Shown here piece by piece: positions 20,281-27,678 of a stretch of 50,609 bases of DNA. Source of the stretch: Nocardia alni (GTDB lineage Bacteria; Actinomycetota; Actinomycetes; Mycobacteriales; Mycobacteriaceae); the NCBI RefSeq assembly GCF_019038435.1, contig NZ_JAGPOX010000066.1, positions 1 through 50,609 on the forward strand, written 5' to 3'. A program made the position numbers and the translations under genes. The notes below the pieces were generated by a model. It did no database searches, was not told where the DNA came from, and worked only from the letters and a program-made list of their open reading frames with translations. Each line of letters begins with the position of its first letter. Position 1 is the stretch's first letter.

Positions 20281-22660
20281 AATCGAATCCATGATGAACT
20301 CCGTCGGCTCGCTGGCCACCCCCACCAAACCCCTGGTCACCGACAGCAGCGACAGCAGCACCGACGCCATCGGCTCGGCCGCCAACTTCCGCACCCTGTT
20401 GATCGATAAATGGTCCGATCTCTACAACGATCTCTACCAACACAAACTCATCGTCACCGACATGGGCGAAACCTTCCAGGCCGCCGCCAACGCCTATTCC
20501 AGCAGCGAAGACACCAGCGCCGACACCTTCAACACCCTCGACCCCGGCTCCACCGGATCGACCACCATCGAGAGCGACTCCTCCACCGTCAGCCCACCGG
20601 ACTACAACTCCACCTACGGTTCCGGCTCCTCCGGATCCACCGGCTACAGCCTCGGCGGCACCGGCTCCGCCGACCTCGTCTCCGCCGACAGCTACGCCAC
20701 CACCATCGCCGACGAAGCCGAAGACGGCACCTCCTTCACCCTCCAAGACTTCATCTACATCGGCGAATCCATCACCGACAACAGCGCTTCCCTGTCCTCG
20801 GCCGCGGAACAGTGGAACTCCGTCCAGTCCACCTGGGACGAGTGGGCCACCACCTTCCACGAGGACATACAGCAGGCCCTCAACTCCGGCGAATGGTCCG
20901 GCTCCGGCGCCTCTGCCGCCGTCAGCGCCGTAGACAGCTACGTCAACGGCGCCGTCACCTCCCTGGGCCAAACCATGGGCGCGATGTACAAAACCATCGT
21001 CGAACTCATGAGCCTGCTCCAGGCCATCTACAAACAAATGCCCGTCGCCTACAGCTACACCTACAACAGCGAATACGGCACCTACTCCGGCAGTGGCTAC
21101 CTCGCCGACGGCACCTACTACGCCCAGAGCGGCTGTCACTCCATCAGTCACGACCTCAGCCACATCCAGCAGGCCTGGACCAACCTCTACCCTCCGGGCC
21201 TGCAAAAGGTCGCCGAAATCGTCCCCGCCTTCTCCGACCCCGGCACCCAATCCAGCAGCGGCGCAAGCGGAACCAGTTCAGGATCCAGCGGAGCGAGCGG
21301 AAGTTCCAGCGGCGCGTCCGGCGCAAGCGGAAGTTCCGGCGGCGCGTCCGGCGCAAGCGGAAGTTCCAGCGGCGCATCCGGATCCAGCGGCAGCGGCAGC
21401 GGCGATTCCGGCTCCAGCAGCGGCGCAAGCGGAGGCAGCTCGGGATCAAGTGGAAGCTCGAGCGGTAGCAGCGGATCCAGCTCCGGCGCCAGCGGATCCA
21501 GCAGCGGATCGAGTAGCGGCAGCGGCGATTCCGGCAGCGGAAGCAGCAGCTCCGCCGGAAGCGGTAGCAGCACATCCGCCACCGGATCCACCACAACGAG
21601 CAGCGGCAACGGCTCCAGCAGCGGCTCCGGCTATTCCGCCGGTTACTCCGCGGGCTATACCGCCGGTTACACCGCGGGCGAGGAGGCAGCGGCCACCGGA
21701 AGCTCCTCCAGCGGTGGCGATTCCAGCACCGGCAGTAGCTCTACCGGCGGCGCAGGCTACTCGACCCCGACCTACAGCACGAGCTCCACCGGATCCAGCG
21801 ACAGCTCCACCGGAAGCGGCAGCAGCACCGGCACCACCTCCTACTCCACCCCGACCTACAGCACGAGCTCCACCGGATCCAGCGACAGCTCCACCGGAAG
21901 CGGCAGCAGCACCGGCACCACCTCCTACTCCACCCCGACCTACAGCACCAGTTCCACCGGATCCAGCGACAGCGCCAGTGGGAGCAGCGGTTCCACCTAC
22001 ACCAGCTCCACCGGGTCCAGCTCCACCGGGTCCAGCTCGAGCGGATCCAGCGACAGCTCCACCGGAAGCGGCACCAGCACCAGTAGCTCCACTGGCAGCA
22101 GCGATTCCAGCACCGGATCCACCGGATCCAGCACCGGCAGTACTGATTCCAGCACGGGCAGCGACGACTCCAGTAGCAGCGATTCCGCCACGGGCGCCCT
22201 GTCCTCGCTACTGCAAAACCTGCTCGGGGCCAGCGGCGTCTCCGGGCCACTGCATTCGACCGCGCTGGAGGGCATCTCCGGCCCGACCGGACTCGGCGGT
22301 ATCTCGGGCGCGAGCAGCCCGGGTGGTCTCGGTGGCGTCGGTGGCGGTCTCGGTGGCGGCGGCGCGCTCGGCCCCGGCGCCTCGGGCCCGCTGTCCCAGG
22401 ACCCGACCGCCGAGGCCAACCAATTCCCGAGCGCCTCGGGCGCCTCGACCGACCCACAGGGCGGCGCACAGGCGAGCCGGGCCGGCGCGGACGCCTCGGC
22501 GCAGGAGCCCATGATGCCGATGAACGGCATGGGCGGCGCCGGTAATCGACAGAATCAGCAGAAGGATCGCAAGCGTTCCTCCTCCTTGGACTCCAAGAGC
22601 CACCTGGACGAGGCGATCGGCGACGATCCGCTGACGGTACGCCCGATCATCGAACGGTGA
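20147..22660 (+). CDS. Serine-rich ESX substrate 3, paralogue of substrate 2
   Basis: An 837-residue protein with GTG start and GGGAG six bases upstream, identical to gene 2 over its first 45 codons and closely alike through residue 368. YSSSE at residues 117-121 gives YxxxE, and W250-S-G gives WxG, at the same positions as in substrate 2. The Ser/Gly/Thr array covers about residues 369-683, with a GYSAGYSAGYTAGYTAGE motif near residue 495 and three 28-residue repeats with YSTPTYSTSSTG. The C-terminal part has Gly-Leu-Gly runs, MMPMNGMGG and a KSHLDEAIGDD tail, as in substrate 1. No EspG follows it; EspG 2, between genes 2 and 3, may serve both. The export motifs are seen; export itself is inferred. 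Confidence 0.75.
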   Translation: MTASGTGTDDSQWPNLKTQANDGDLMFNSAVAVTCYNACSTLLGKIESMMNSVGSLATPTKPLVTDSSDSSTDAIGSAANFRTLLIDKWSDLYNDLYQHKLIVTDMGETFQAAANAYSSSEDTSADTFNTLDPGSTGSTTIESDSSTVSPPDYNSTYGSGSSGSTGYSLGGTGSADLVSADSYATTIADEAEDGTSFTLQDFIYIGESITDNSASLSSAAEQWNSVQSTWDEWATTFHEDIQQALNSGEWSGSGASAAVSAVDSYVNGAVTSLGQTMGAMYKTIVELMSLLQAIYKQMPVAYSYTYNSEYGTYSGSGYLADGTYYAQSGCHSISHDLSHIQQAWTNLYPPGLQKVAEIVPAFSDPGTQSSSGASGTSSGSSGASGSSSGASGASGSSGGASGASGSSSGASGSSGSGSGDSGSSSGASGGSSGSSGSSSGSSGSSSGASGSSSGSSSGSGDSGSGSSSSAGSGSSTSATGSTTTSSGNGSSSGSGYSAGYSAGYTAGYTAGEEAAATGSSSSGGDSSTGSSSTGGAGYSTPTYSTSSTGSSDSSTGSGSSTGTTSYSTPTYSTSSTGSSDSSTGSGSSTGTTSYSTPTYSTSSTGSSDSASGSSGSTYTSSTGSSSTGSSSSGSSDSSTGSGTSTSSSTGSSDSSTGSTGSSTGSTDSSTGSDDSSSSDSATGALSSLLQNLLGASGVSGPLHSTALEGISGPTGLGGISGASSPGGLGGVGGGLGGGGALGPGASGPLSQDPTAEANQFPSASGASTDPQGGAQASRAGADASAQEPMMPMNGMGGAGNRQNQQKDRKRSSSLDSKSHLDEAIGDDPLTVRPIIER
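21758..22009 (+). repeat. Three 84-bp tandem repeats in serine-rich gene 3
   Basis: A 28-codon unit beginning YSTPTYSTSSTGSSDSS starts at 21758, 21842 and 21926. The first two copies are nearly identical in DNA; the third diverges after 17 codons. Tyr and Pro recur inside an otherwise Ser/Thr/Gly tract. Confidence 0.92.
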
Positions 22661-23042
22661 GTTCGCACCGGTTTCGGTGAGATGTCACCGGCGCCCACGC
22701 GCGGCCGCCGCGGGTTCAACCTCGAAGCGGTAACTCGAAAACTCTTGTTTACTTCGATTCTTCATGTTCGCGCTTGCATGTGATCTTGCCAGCGGTTTCC
22801 GGCGCATTCCCGCCCGCACAGCAGCTACAACATATCCGCAATTCTTGCAGGGCAACTTAACTTGAGACTTACCCGCTTAACTTGAAAACAATCCGGAATC
22901 AGAGGCGTCTTAATTTGAAGACAATCCGGAAAAAAAAGATTAGCGAGGTAGTGGCCTTCAACTTGCTGATTGAACTGCGCCCGTTAGCATTAAGGGTGCG
23001 TCGCACGGAATATTCACGCAGACCAGCTCTAGGAGGTGGGCC
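22661..23042 (+). promoter_or_regulatory. AT-rich control region upstream of the EspC-like operon
   Basis: This 382-bp spacer has no convincing gene and is clearly richer in A+T than its surroundings, most of all at 22725-23000. It contains direct repeats: CTTAA[CT]TTGA followed by [AG]-rich bases and ACAATCCGGA at 22876-22897 and 22909-22930 (20 of 22 bases equal, 33 bp apart, three helix turns), plus the 10-bp core CTTAACTTGA at 22856. A possible promoter is TTGCTG (22963) and TAGCAT (22985), 16 bp apart. A strong AGGAGG lies at 23031-23036 before the GTG at 23043. The repeats probably bind a regulator; AT-richness would also suit the silencer Lsr2. The promoter assignment is weak; the repeats are certain. 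Confidence 0.6.
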
Positions 23043-23366
23043 GTGACGGACGTTCTCCAGGTGCAGCCCAAGACGTTTCAGCAGTACGGCGACATCGCGC
23101 AGAACATGGCGACCACGGTCGCGGCGGCGGGCGCCGTCGACCAGGCGGCCAGCGTGGCCGCGGCGGCAACGGTATTCGGGCTGATCGGCCAGGATTTCCT
23201 GGCCAGCTTCGCCTACGCGCAGGCCAACAACTTCTCCTCGATCCTCCAGTTGGCGAACGTCTTCGACAACACCTCGACGGCCGCACACACCGCGGCTGCG
23301 GCCTATTCCAAGACCGAGCAGCACAACGCGGCCGGCTTCACCGACGCCGGATCGTCCACGACATGA
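23043..23366 (+). CDS. EspC-like ESX-secreted protein
   Basis: A 107-residue protein with GTG start behind a strong AGGAGG. It is a helical hairpin without signal peptide, with the EspC-family pattern: L-VQPKTFQQYGDIAQN, an Ala-rich first helix, FGLIGQDFLASF and a second helix with TAAAAYSKTE. Y-SKT-E (23304-23318) is the YxxxE export motif. In mycobacteria EspC is exported by ESX-1 together with EspA. Here the next gene overlaps by four bases (ATGA) and codes for a larger Ser-rich protein, so the pair matches the EspC-EspA/EspE gene arrangement. Confidence 0.75.
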   Translation: MTDVLQVQPKTFQQYGDIAQNMATTVAAAGAVDQAASVAAAATVFGLIGQDFLASFAYAQANNFSSILQLANVFDNTSTAAHTAAAAYSKTEQHNAAGFTDAGSSTT

Positions 23367-24724
23367 CCAGCTCCGCCGAAGACCTCACGGCGCCACTGCA
23401 TCCCACGGTGCTGGACGCCCTGAAGAACACCCCCGTCGCACCGCTGATCGGTCAGCCGGTTGCCACGGTGCTGAACACCATGGGCCTGTCTCCGGTGCCG
23501 CAAGGGCATGCGCTGGCGCCGCTGCCGGGCCTGGCGCCACTGCCGGCCCTGGATATGAACGGCCTGCTGAAGCCGGTGACAGACTTGTTCGGCGGTTTCG
23601 GCACCGGCCACCTGGGCGCGAACGGATCGCTCAACCCGCAGACGTTGCTGCAGAACGCGGTTCAGGCATTGGGCACGGCCGTGAGCTTGGGCGGGGCGGG
23701 CCTGCAACTGCTGGAGTCGATGCAGGGCAGCGGCACCGACGCGGCCACCTCGGCCGGAGAAGACGCCGCGAGCACCTCGACGGCCGTCTCCGGTCAGTCC
23801 GCGAAGATCGACACGACGTTGGGCGCGGCGGCGACGTCCGTGGCGACCGGCGCGACGGAGATGACCGGGGTGGCGACCAGATTGGTCACCACCGAAACGG
23901 CATTGTCGCCGCTGGCGGCCACCCCGGGTGGCCAGACCGCCCTCGTGGCCGTGGCCGTGGAGGCGGCCGGCGAAGCGCTCGCGATCACCGCCAAGACGAA
24001 GGCCCAGCTGGTCGGGCATTCGTCCACGATGACCCGCGAGGGCAACTCGATATCGGTCAAGGGCGGGACCAAGACCGCGTCCAGCAGCAGCGCCAGTTCC
24101 GACTCCAGCAGCACTTCCGACTCCAGCAGCAGTTCCAGTTCCAGTTCCAGCAGCAGCTCCAGCTCCGAGCTGGAACAACTGTTCTCGGTCGCCCAGCAAG
24201 CCATCACCCCGCTGATGTCCGCGGCACAGCAGGCCATCGGGAGATCCGCGGCCGGCACCGCATCGGCGAAGGCGATCTCCGATTCCATGCTGGCGACGGC
24301 CCGATCCGACGCGCTCGCCGACAACTCCGGCGCCACGGCGGTCACGCACCCCGGCAGTGTGCAAGGCGCCGGCAAGGCCGACACCATGGGCGCCTGGCAG
24401 GACAACGACCTCGCCGACAACGAGGACGCCACGGCGGAGGACCCTGCCACCGCCGCCGAAACCGTCCCCGCCTCGGCGGTGGCCGAGGAGACGCTGCCGC
24501 CGGTGATTCCGGGCGCCCGCGCGATGACGGCATTCCAGACGGGCATCGCCGCCACCACGAGCACGCCGCCGTCGCTGATCACTGCCCGCAACGGCAAGGA
24601 GATAGTCGGCAACACCGACGACACCGCCGCCACGCCGGTGATCGGCGCTATCACGGCCGACGCGATCACCCCCGACTCCGACGAAACCGACACCGCCCCC
24701 CAGCCCGATCCGTTCGGTTTCTGA
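23363..24724 (+). CDS. Partner of the EspC-like protein, EspA/EspE-like, with poly-Ser tract
   Basis: A 453-residue protein starting at the ATG that overlaps the EspC-like stop (ATGA). The frame is open further upstream, but that part overlaps the EspC-like gene in another frame. Residues 1-115 are hydrophobic and Pro/Leu-rich (VAPLIGQPVATVLNTMGL), 116-230 are Ala/Thr-rich helices, and about 238-268 are a nearly pure Ser tract. After that come an acidic Ala/Asp/Thr-rich stretch and a DPFGF end. It has no signal peptide. I do not recognise direct sequence identity to EspA or EspE; the name rests on the pairing with an EspC-like gene, size, and composition. Confidence 0.55.
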   Translation: MTSSAEDLTAPLHPTVLDALKNTPVAPLIGQPVATVLNTMGLSPVPQGHALAPLPGLAPLPALDMNGLLKPVTDLFGGFGTGHLGANGSLNPQTLLQNAVQALGTAVSLGGAGLQLLESMQGSGTDAATSAGEDAASTSTAVSGQSAKIDTTLGAAATSVATGATEMTGVATRLVTTETALSPLAATPGGQTALVAVAVEAAGEALAITAKTKAQLVGHSSTMTREGNSISVKGGTKTASSSSASSDSSSTSDSSSSSSSSSSSSSSSELEQLFSVAQQAITPLMSAAQQAIGRSAAGTASAKAISDSMLATARSDALADNSGATAVTHPGSVQGAGKADTMGAWQDNDLADNEDATAEDPATAAETVPASAVAEETLPPVIPGARAMTAFQTGIAATTSTPPSLITARNGKEIVGNTDDTAATPVIGAITADAITPDSDETDTAPQPDPFGF

Positions 24725-24768
24725 CCGATCCGCCCGGCTGATATCCGCTCCGATACAAGGAGATTCCC

Positions 24769-25074
24769 GTGAACAAGCTCGCTTTCGACCACGAACTGGC
24801 ACGCCAGGCCGCCGGGCGACTGGACGCGCTCGCCGACCAGCTGGAGGACCGCCTGCGCGATGCGCAGCCCTCGCTGGGCCCCGCTCACGCGGCCCTCGAC
24901 CCGGTGTCGCTACATACCGCGCGGACCTTCGACCAGGTCGGCGGCTCCTTCCAGGAGTCGTACCGCACCGGCACGCACGAGCTGCGCAAGATCGCCGCCA
25001 ATCTGCGAGCACACTCGGACTCGTTCGGCGACACCGACGACCAGGCCGTCGACGCCTTCCACGCGTTGTTCTGA
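24769..25074 (+). CDS. PE-family protein
   Basis: A 101-residue protein with GTG start behind AAGGAG. It has the two-helix PE layout: helix 1 (ARQAAGRLDALADQLEDRL), a loop with LDPVSLHTARTF where PE proteins have their conserved VS-xxA segment, and helix 2 with GTHELRKIAANLRAHSDSF. A PE motif stands slightly changed at the end: F-GDT-D, with Phe for Tyr of YxxxD/E. PE proteins pair with PPE proteins and are exported by ESX systems. The PPE gene follows after 19 bp and an EspG gene after that, a complete trio. Confidence 0.7.
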   Translation: MNKLAFDHELARQAAGRLDALADQLEDRLRDAQPSLGPAHAALDPVSLHTARTFDQVGGSFQESYRTGTHELRKIAANLRAHSDSFGDTDDQAVDAFHALF

Positions 25075-25093
25075 TCGAGCGCGGGTGATCACG

Positions 25094-26098
25094 ATGCTGG
25101 AACCACCTCGGCCCGGATTCACCGGCACCGTATGGGAGGCCATCCCGCCCGAACGGCTGGTACACGAGGTGACCACCGGACACGGCGCGACCCCGATGAC
25201 CGAGGCCGGTCTCGCGTATTCCGGCCTTGCCGCCGGATTGACAGAGGCCGCGACGGAATTCCGTGCCGTGCTGTCCCTGCTCGGTGATGCCTGGGCGTCC
25301 TCGTCCAGCGCGGACGGCTTGAATCAACTCGCCGGGCTGGCCGGGTGGCTGGACCGGATCGCCGCCGCGGCCCAATCCAACGCCGAGATCGCCGGTCGGC
25401 AGGCGACCAACTATCAGCTCGCGCGCACGACCGTTCCGCAACTCGCGCAGGTGGCCGAGGCGATCCGCGGGGTCGAGAACCTCGTACACGGCATCCTGCC
25501 CGGCGCCCTGCTGACCGGCCTGCTGGACACCGCCGAACACCAGGCCGACGGCCTGCGCCAGCAGGTCGTGCGAGCGATGCGCTCGTACGAGACCGCCAGC
25601 GAACAGCTGGCCCGCCCGTGGCGGCAGGATCACGCGCCGGAGGTGTCCGCCGCGGCGAATCTGCTTGCCGAACACACGAACGGCACGCCGGTAGCCGCGC
25701 ACGCCTCCGGGCATACGACGGACGCTCCGCAGCTGGAACACGCGATGAGCGATCTGCCGCAGCTGGATCTTTCCCCGCTGCAAACGTTCCCGGCGGCGCC
25801 GACGGTCCCCGTCGGCGGCGAGGCACTGGCCATGTCCGCACTGCCACTGGCCGGGGGCACGCCCACCGCGCCCGTGCCGACGTCCCCGCCGGCGCTCCAG
25901 CAACCCATGACGCATACGCCGATGATGTCGCCCGCCTCGGCATTCGCCGCGCCCGCGGCCGCCACCGCCGCCCACGCACCCCGCCCGACCGCGTCCGACG
26001 CCGCGGACTCGCACGAGAAGATCGTGGTCAACGCCGGATTCGCCACGGCGCCCGCGGTATTGGGCGCCCCCGCGCCGAGGCCGGAGCAGTCGTCGTGA
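25094..26098 (+). CDS. PPE-family protein
   Basis: A 334-residue protein. I prefer the ATG at 25094, which gives the family-like start MLEPPRPGFTGTVWEA; the GTG at 25085 is possible. Residues 1-180 are the PPE domain: PP-ERL near residue 20, long helices, W-AS near residue 60 in place of WxG, and a WLDRIAAAAQSNAEIAG helix. Residues 180-334 are a Pro/Ala/Thr-rich tail without repeats. It should form a dimer with the PE protein upstream and travel with the EspG encoded next, which overlaps it by four bases (GTGA). Confidence 0.75.
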   Translation: MLEPPRPGFTGTVWEAIPPERLVHEVTTGHGATPMTEAGLAYSGLAAGLTEAATEFRAVLSLLGDAWASSSSADGLNQLAGLAGWLDRIAAAAQSNAEIAGRQATNYQLARTTVPQLAQVAEAIRGVENLVHGILPGALLTGLLDTAEHQADGLRQQVVRAMRSYETASEQLARPWRQDHAPEVSAAANLLAEHTNGTPVAAHASGHTTDAPQLEHAMSDLPQLDLSPLQTFPAAPTVPVGGEALAMSALPLAGGTPTAPVPTSPPALQQPMTHTPMMSPASAFAAPAAATAAHAPRPTASDAADSHEKIVVNAGFATAPAVLGAPAPRPEQSS

Positions 26099-26883
26099 CC
26101 ACACTCACCACCGACGGCGTGCTCGCCGTCGCGACCGCCCTGGACATCCAAACCCTGCCGACCGCGCTGGCGGTGCGTCCCGCCCACGCCGACGCCGGAC
26201 AGTTCGCCGCGGCCCAGCTCGCCGCCGTATCCGAGCTGCACGACCGCGGCGTCCTCGACCGCGCCGGAGACGTCCTGGACGAGGCCCTGACGACCGCGCT
26301 GTTCGCCCTGTCCCGGCCCGAACGCCAGCTGGTCGCGCGGATTCTGCCCGGCGGCGGCACGATGATTCGATTCTGCCTGGTCCGTCGCGGATTCGACCAC
26401 GCCGTCGCGATCCGCACCGGCGACGAGCTGGACGTGCGCACGGTGTGGGCCGACGAAGATCCCATGACGCTGGCCCGCCCGCTGCTGGCCGCGCTGGGGC
26501 CGTGCCCGCCCGCCGACATCCCGGCCTTCAGCGTTCCGTCCATCGACCTGCGCGAACGCCTGGACGATCCGGACACCGACCATGCGGACGCGGTCTACCA
26601 CCTCGGTATCCCGCAGGACGCCGCCGTCGCCTTCGGAGCGGCCCTGCGCAGGCGGCATTCGACGGCGGAGATCGTCTGCTACAGCCACTGCGACGGCCTC
26701 GCCGTCCGGTCCCCCGCCGCGGCCGCGGTCTACGACACGGCCGTCGGGCGCATCATCGGCGGCGGCAGCGTCACCGCCGACGGCCAGACCTGGACCACGC
26801 TCGCCCCGGGCAGCGACCACAGGACGGCGCAGGTCATCGCCGCGCTGATCGAGTCGCTGCCGGAAGGTAGGTGGATGCCGTAG
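26095..26883 (+). CDS. EspG-family ESX chaperone 3 (PE-PPE partner)
   Basis: A 262-residue protein with GTG overlapping the PPE stop. The N-terminal strand-helix part (TTDGVLAVATALDIQTLPTAL), the central RFCLVRRGFDHAVAI strand pair and the C-terminal part with VYDTAVGRIIGGGSVTADG match EspG proteins with an SMI/EspG fold. It has no signal peptide and should be cytoplasmic. Coupling to PE and PPE genes fits the known EspG role: keeping the PE-PPE pair soluble and giving system specificity. It is clearly different from EspG 1 and EspG 2. Confidence 0.75.
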   Translation: MTTLTTDGVLAVATALDIQTLPTALAVRPAHADAGQFAAAQLAAVSELHDRGVLDRAGDVLDEALTTALFALSRPERQLVARILPGGGTMIRFCLVRRGFDHAVAIRTGDELDVRTVWADEDPMTLARPLLAALGPCPPADIPAFSVPSIDLRERLDDPDTDHADAVYHLGIPQDAAVAFGAALRRRHSTAEIVCYSHCDGLAVRSPAAAAVYDTAVGRIIGGGSVTADGQTWTTLAPGSDHRTAQVIAALIESLPEGRWMP

Positions 26884-26971
26884 CTCCCCCGAACTCCCCC
26901 TACCGCAATTCCGATCCGTCCGGAGCCGTGACTCCGCGACATCAGATCATCCAATACCAGAGAGGATTCTC

Positions 26972-27280
26972 ATGAGCACCAATTATATGGATTTCCCTAC
27001 GTTCGAGAAGTACGCGAACGCCTACGCCGCGGTCATCGCCCCCATCAACAAGACCATCGATCAGCTGCGCAGCTCGGTGGACGCCGCGAAGTCCGGCTGG
27101 CAGGGCACCGCCTACACCGCGTTCAACTCCTTCGCCACCCAGCTCGAGGATCAGATCAGCAGTGTGAACAAGGATCTGAACGCGGTCTCCGAGGCGCTCG
27201 CCTCGGGCGAGAAGGCCACCGCCTCGTCCGATGACGATTCCTCGACGGGCTTCACCTCGCTGGCCTCCAGCTACAGCTGA
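26972..27280 (+). CDS. WXG100 protein (EsxB/EsxA-type) 1
   Basis: A 102-residue protein with an AGAGAGGA site before the ATG. It has the helix-WxG-helix layout with W-Q-G in the turn (SGWQGTAYTAF) at residues 43-45. The tail is Ser/Asp-rich. WXG100 proteins leave the cell as heterodimers with the neighbouring Esx protein. The gene lies 88 bp after EspG 3, and the second Esx gene follows after 35 bp. Confidence 0.9.
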   Translation: MSTNYMDFPTFEKYANAYAAVIAPINKTIDQLRSSVDAAKSGWQGTAYTAFNSFATQLEDQISSVNKDLNAVSEALASGEKATASSDDDSSTGFTSLASSYS

Positions 27281-27315
27281 GAAATCCCACCCATGGACTT
27301 CAGAACGGAAATGTC

Positions 27316-27627
27316 ATGAGCGACAGCACAATGCTGTATAACACCAGCACCGTCGACAACCTGGTCAGCGAGCTGCAGACCTACTACAAGTCGATCACCA
27401 CCGAGAAGCAGAACGCCCAGGACGCGGCGAACAACCTGCTGGGCGAAGCGTGGTCCAGTGGCACCGACAACGGCGCCTCCGCCACCTTCCAGCAGAAGCA
27501 CAACAGCCTGATGAACGACCTGGAGAGCCTGCTCGCCACCCTGTCCAAGGGAACGACGCAGGTGCAGGACGCGCTGTCCCGGGCGCAGTCCACCGACACC
27601 AAGGTCGCCAGCGACTTCAGCTGGTAA
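27316..27627 (+). CDS. WXG100 protein (Esx-type) 2
   Basis: A 103-residue protein. Helices of about 35 residues flank EAWSSGTDNGAS, where W-SSG replaces the strict W-x-G spacing (one residue longer). It ends in SDFSW. It is probably the partner of the Esx protein at 26972. The gene is the last of the plus-strand substrate group, and a strong hairpin follows twelve bases after its stop. Confidence 0.85.
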   Translation: MSDSTMLYNTSTVDNLVSELQTYYKSITTEKQNAQDAANNLLGEAWSSGTDNGASATFQQKHNSLMNDLESLLATLSKGTTQVQDALSRAQSTDTKVASDFSW

Positions 27628-27638
27628 ACAACGCATTA

Positions 27639-27676
27639 CCCGCGGGCCCGGCACCGGATGGCGCCGGGCCCGCGGG
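27639..27676. terminator. Two-way hairpin between the esx pair and eccE
   Basis: A perfect 14-bp stem (27639-27652 with 27663-27676, arm CCCGCGGGCCCGGC) encloses a 10-base loop. It lies between convergent genes. The stem ends three bases before the stop end of eccE at 27679. There is no T tract, as is common in this phylum. Confidence 0.8.
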
Positions 27677-27678
27677 CG

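Noticed and set aside
14589..22190. Possible CRISPR or minisatellite loci in the repetitive stretches
   Set aside because: Repeats are in frame, coding and without spacer-repeat alternation; they are protein low-complexity arrays.
22675..22715. Possible terminator after serine-rich gene 3
   Set aside because: Only five-base stems can be drawn (CACCG/CGGTG, CGCGG/CCGCG); too weak to call.
23303..26104. Open frame of 933 codons on the minus strand opposite the espC/PE/PPE genes
   Set aside because: Composition is Arg/Gly-rich as expected for a shadow of high-GC coding DNA; the plus strand has recognised families with proper starts.
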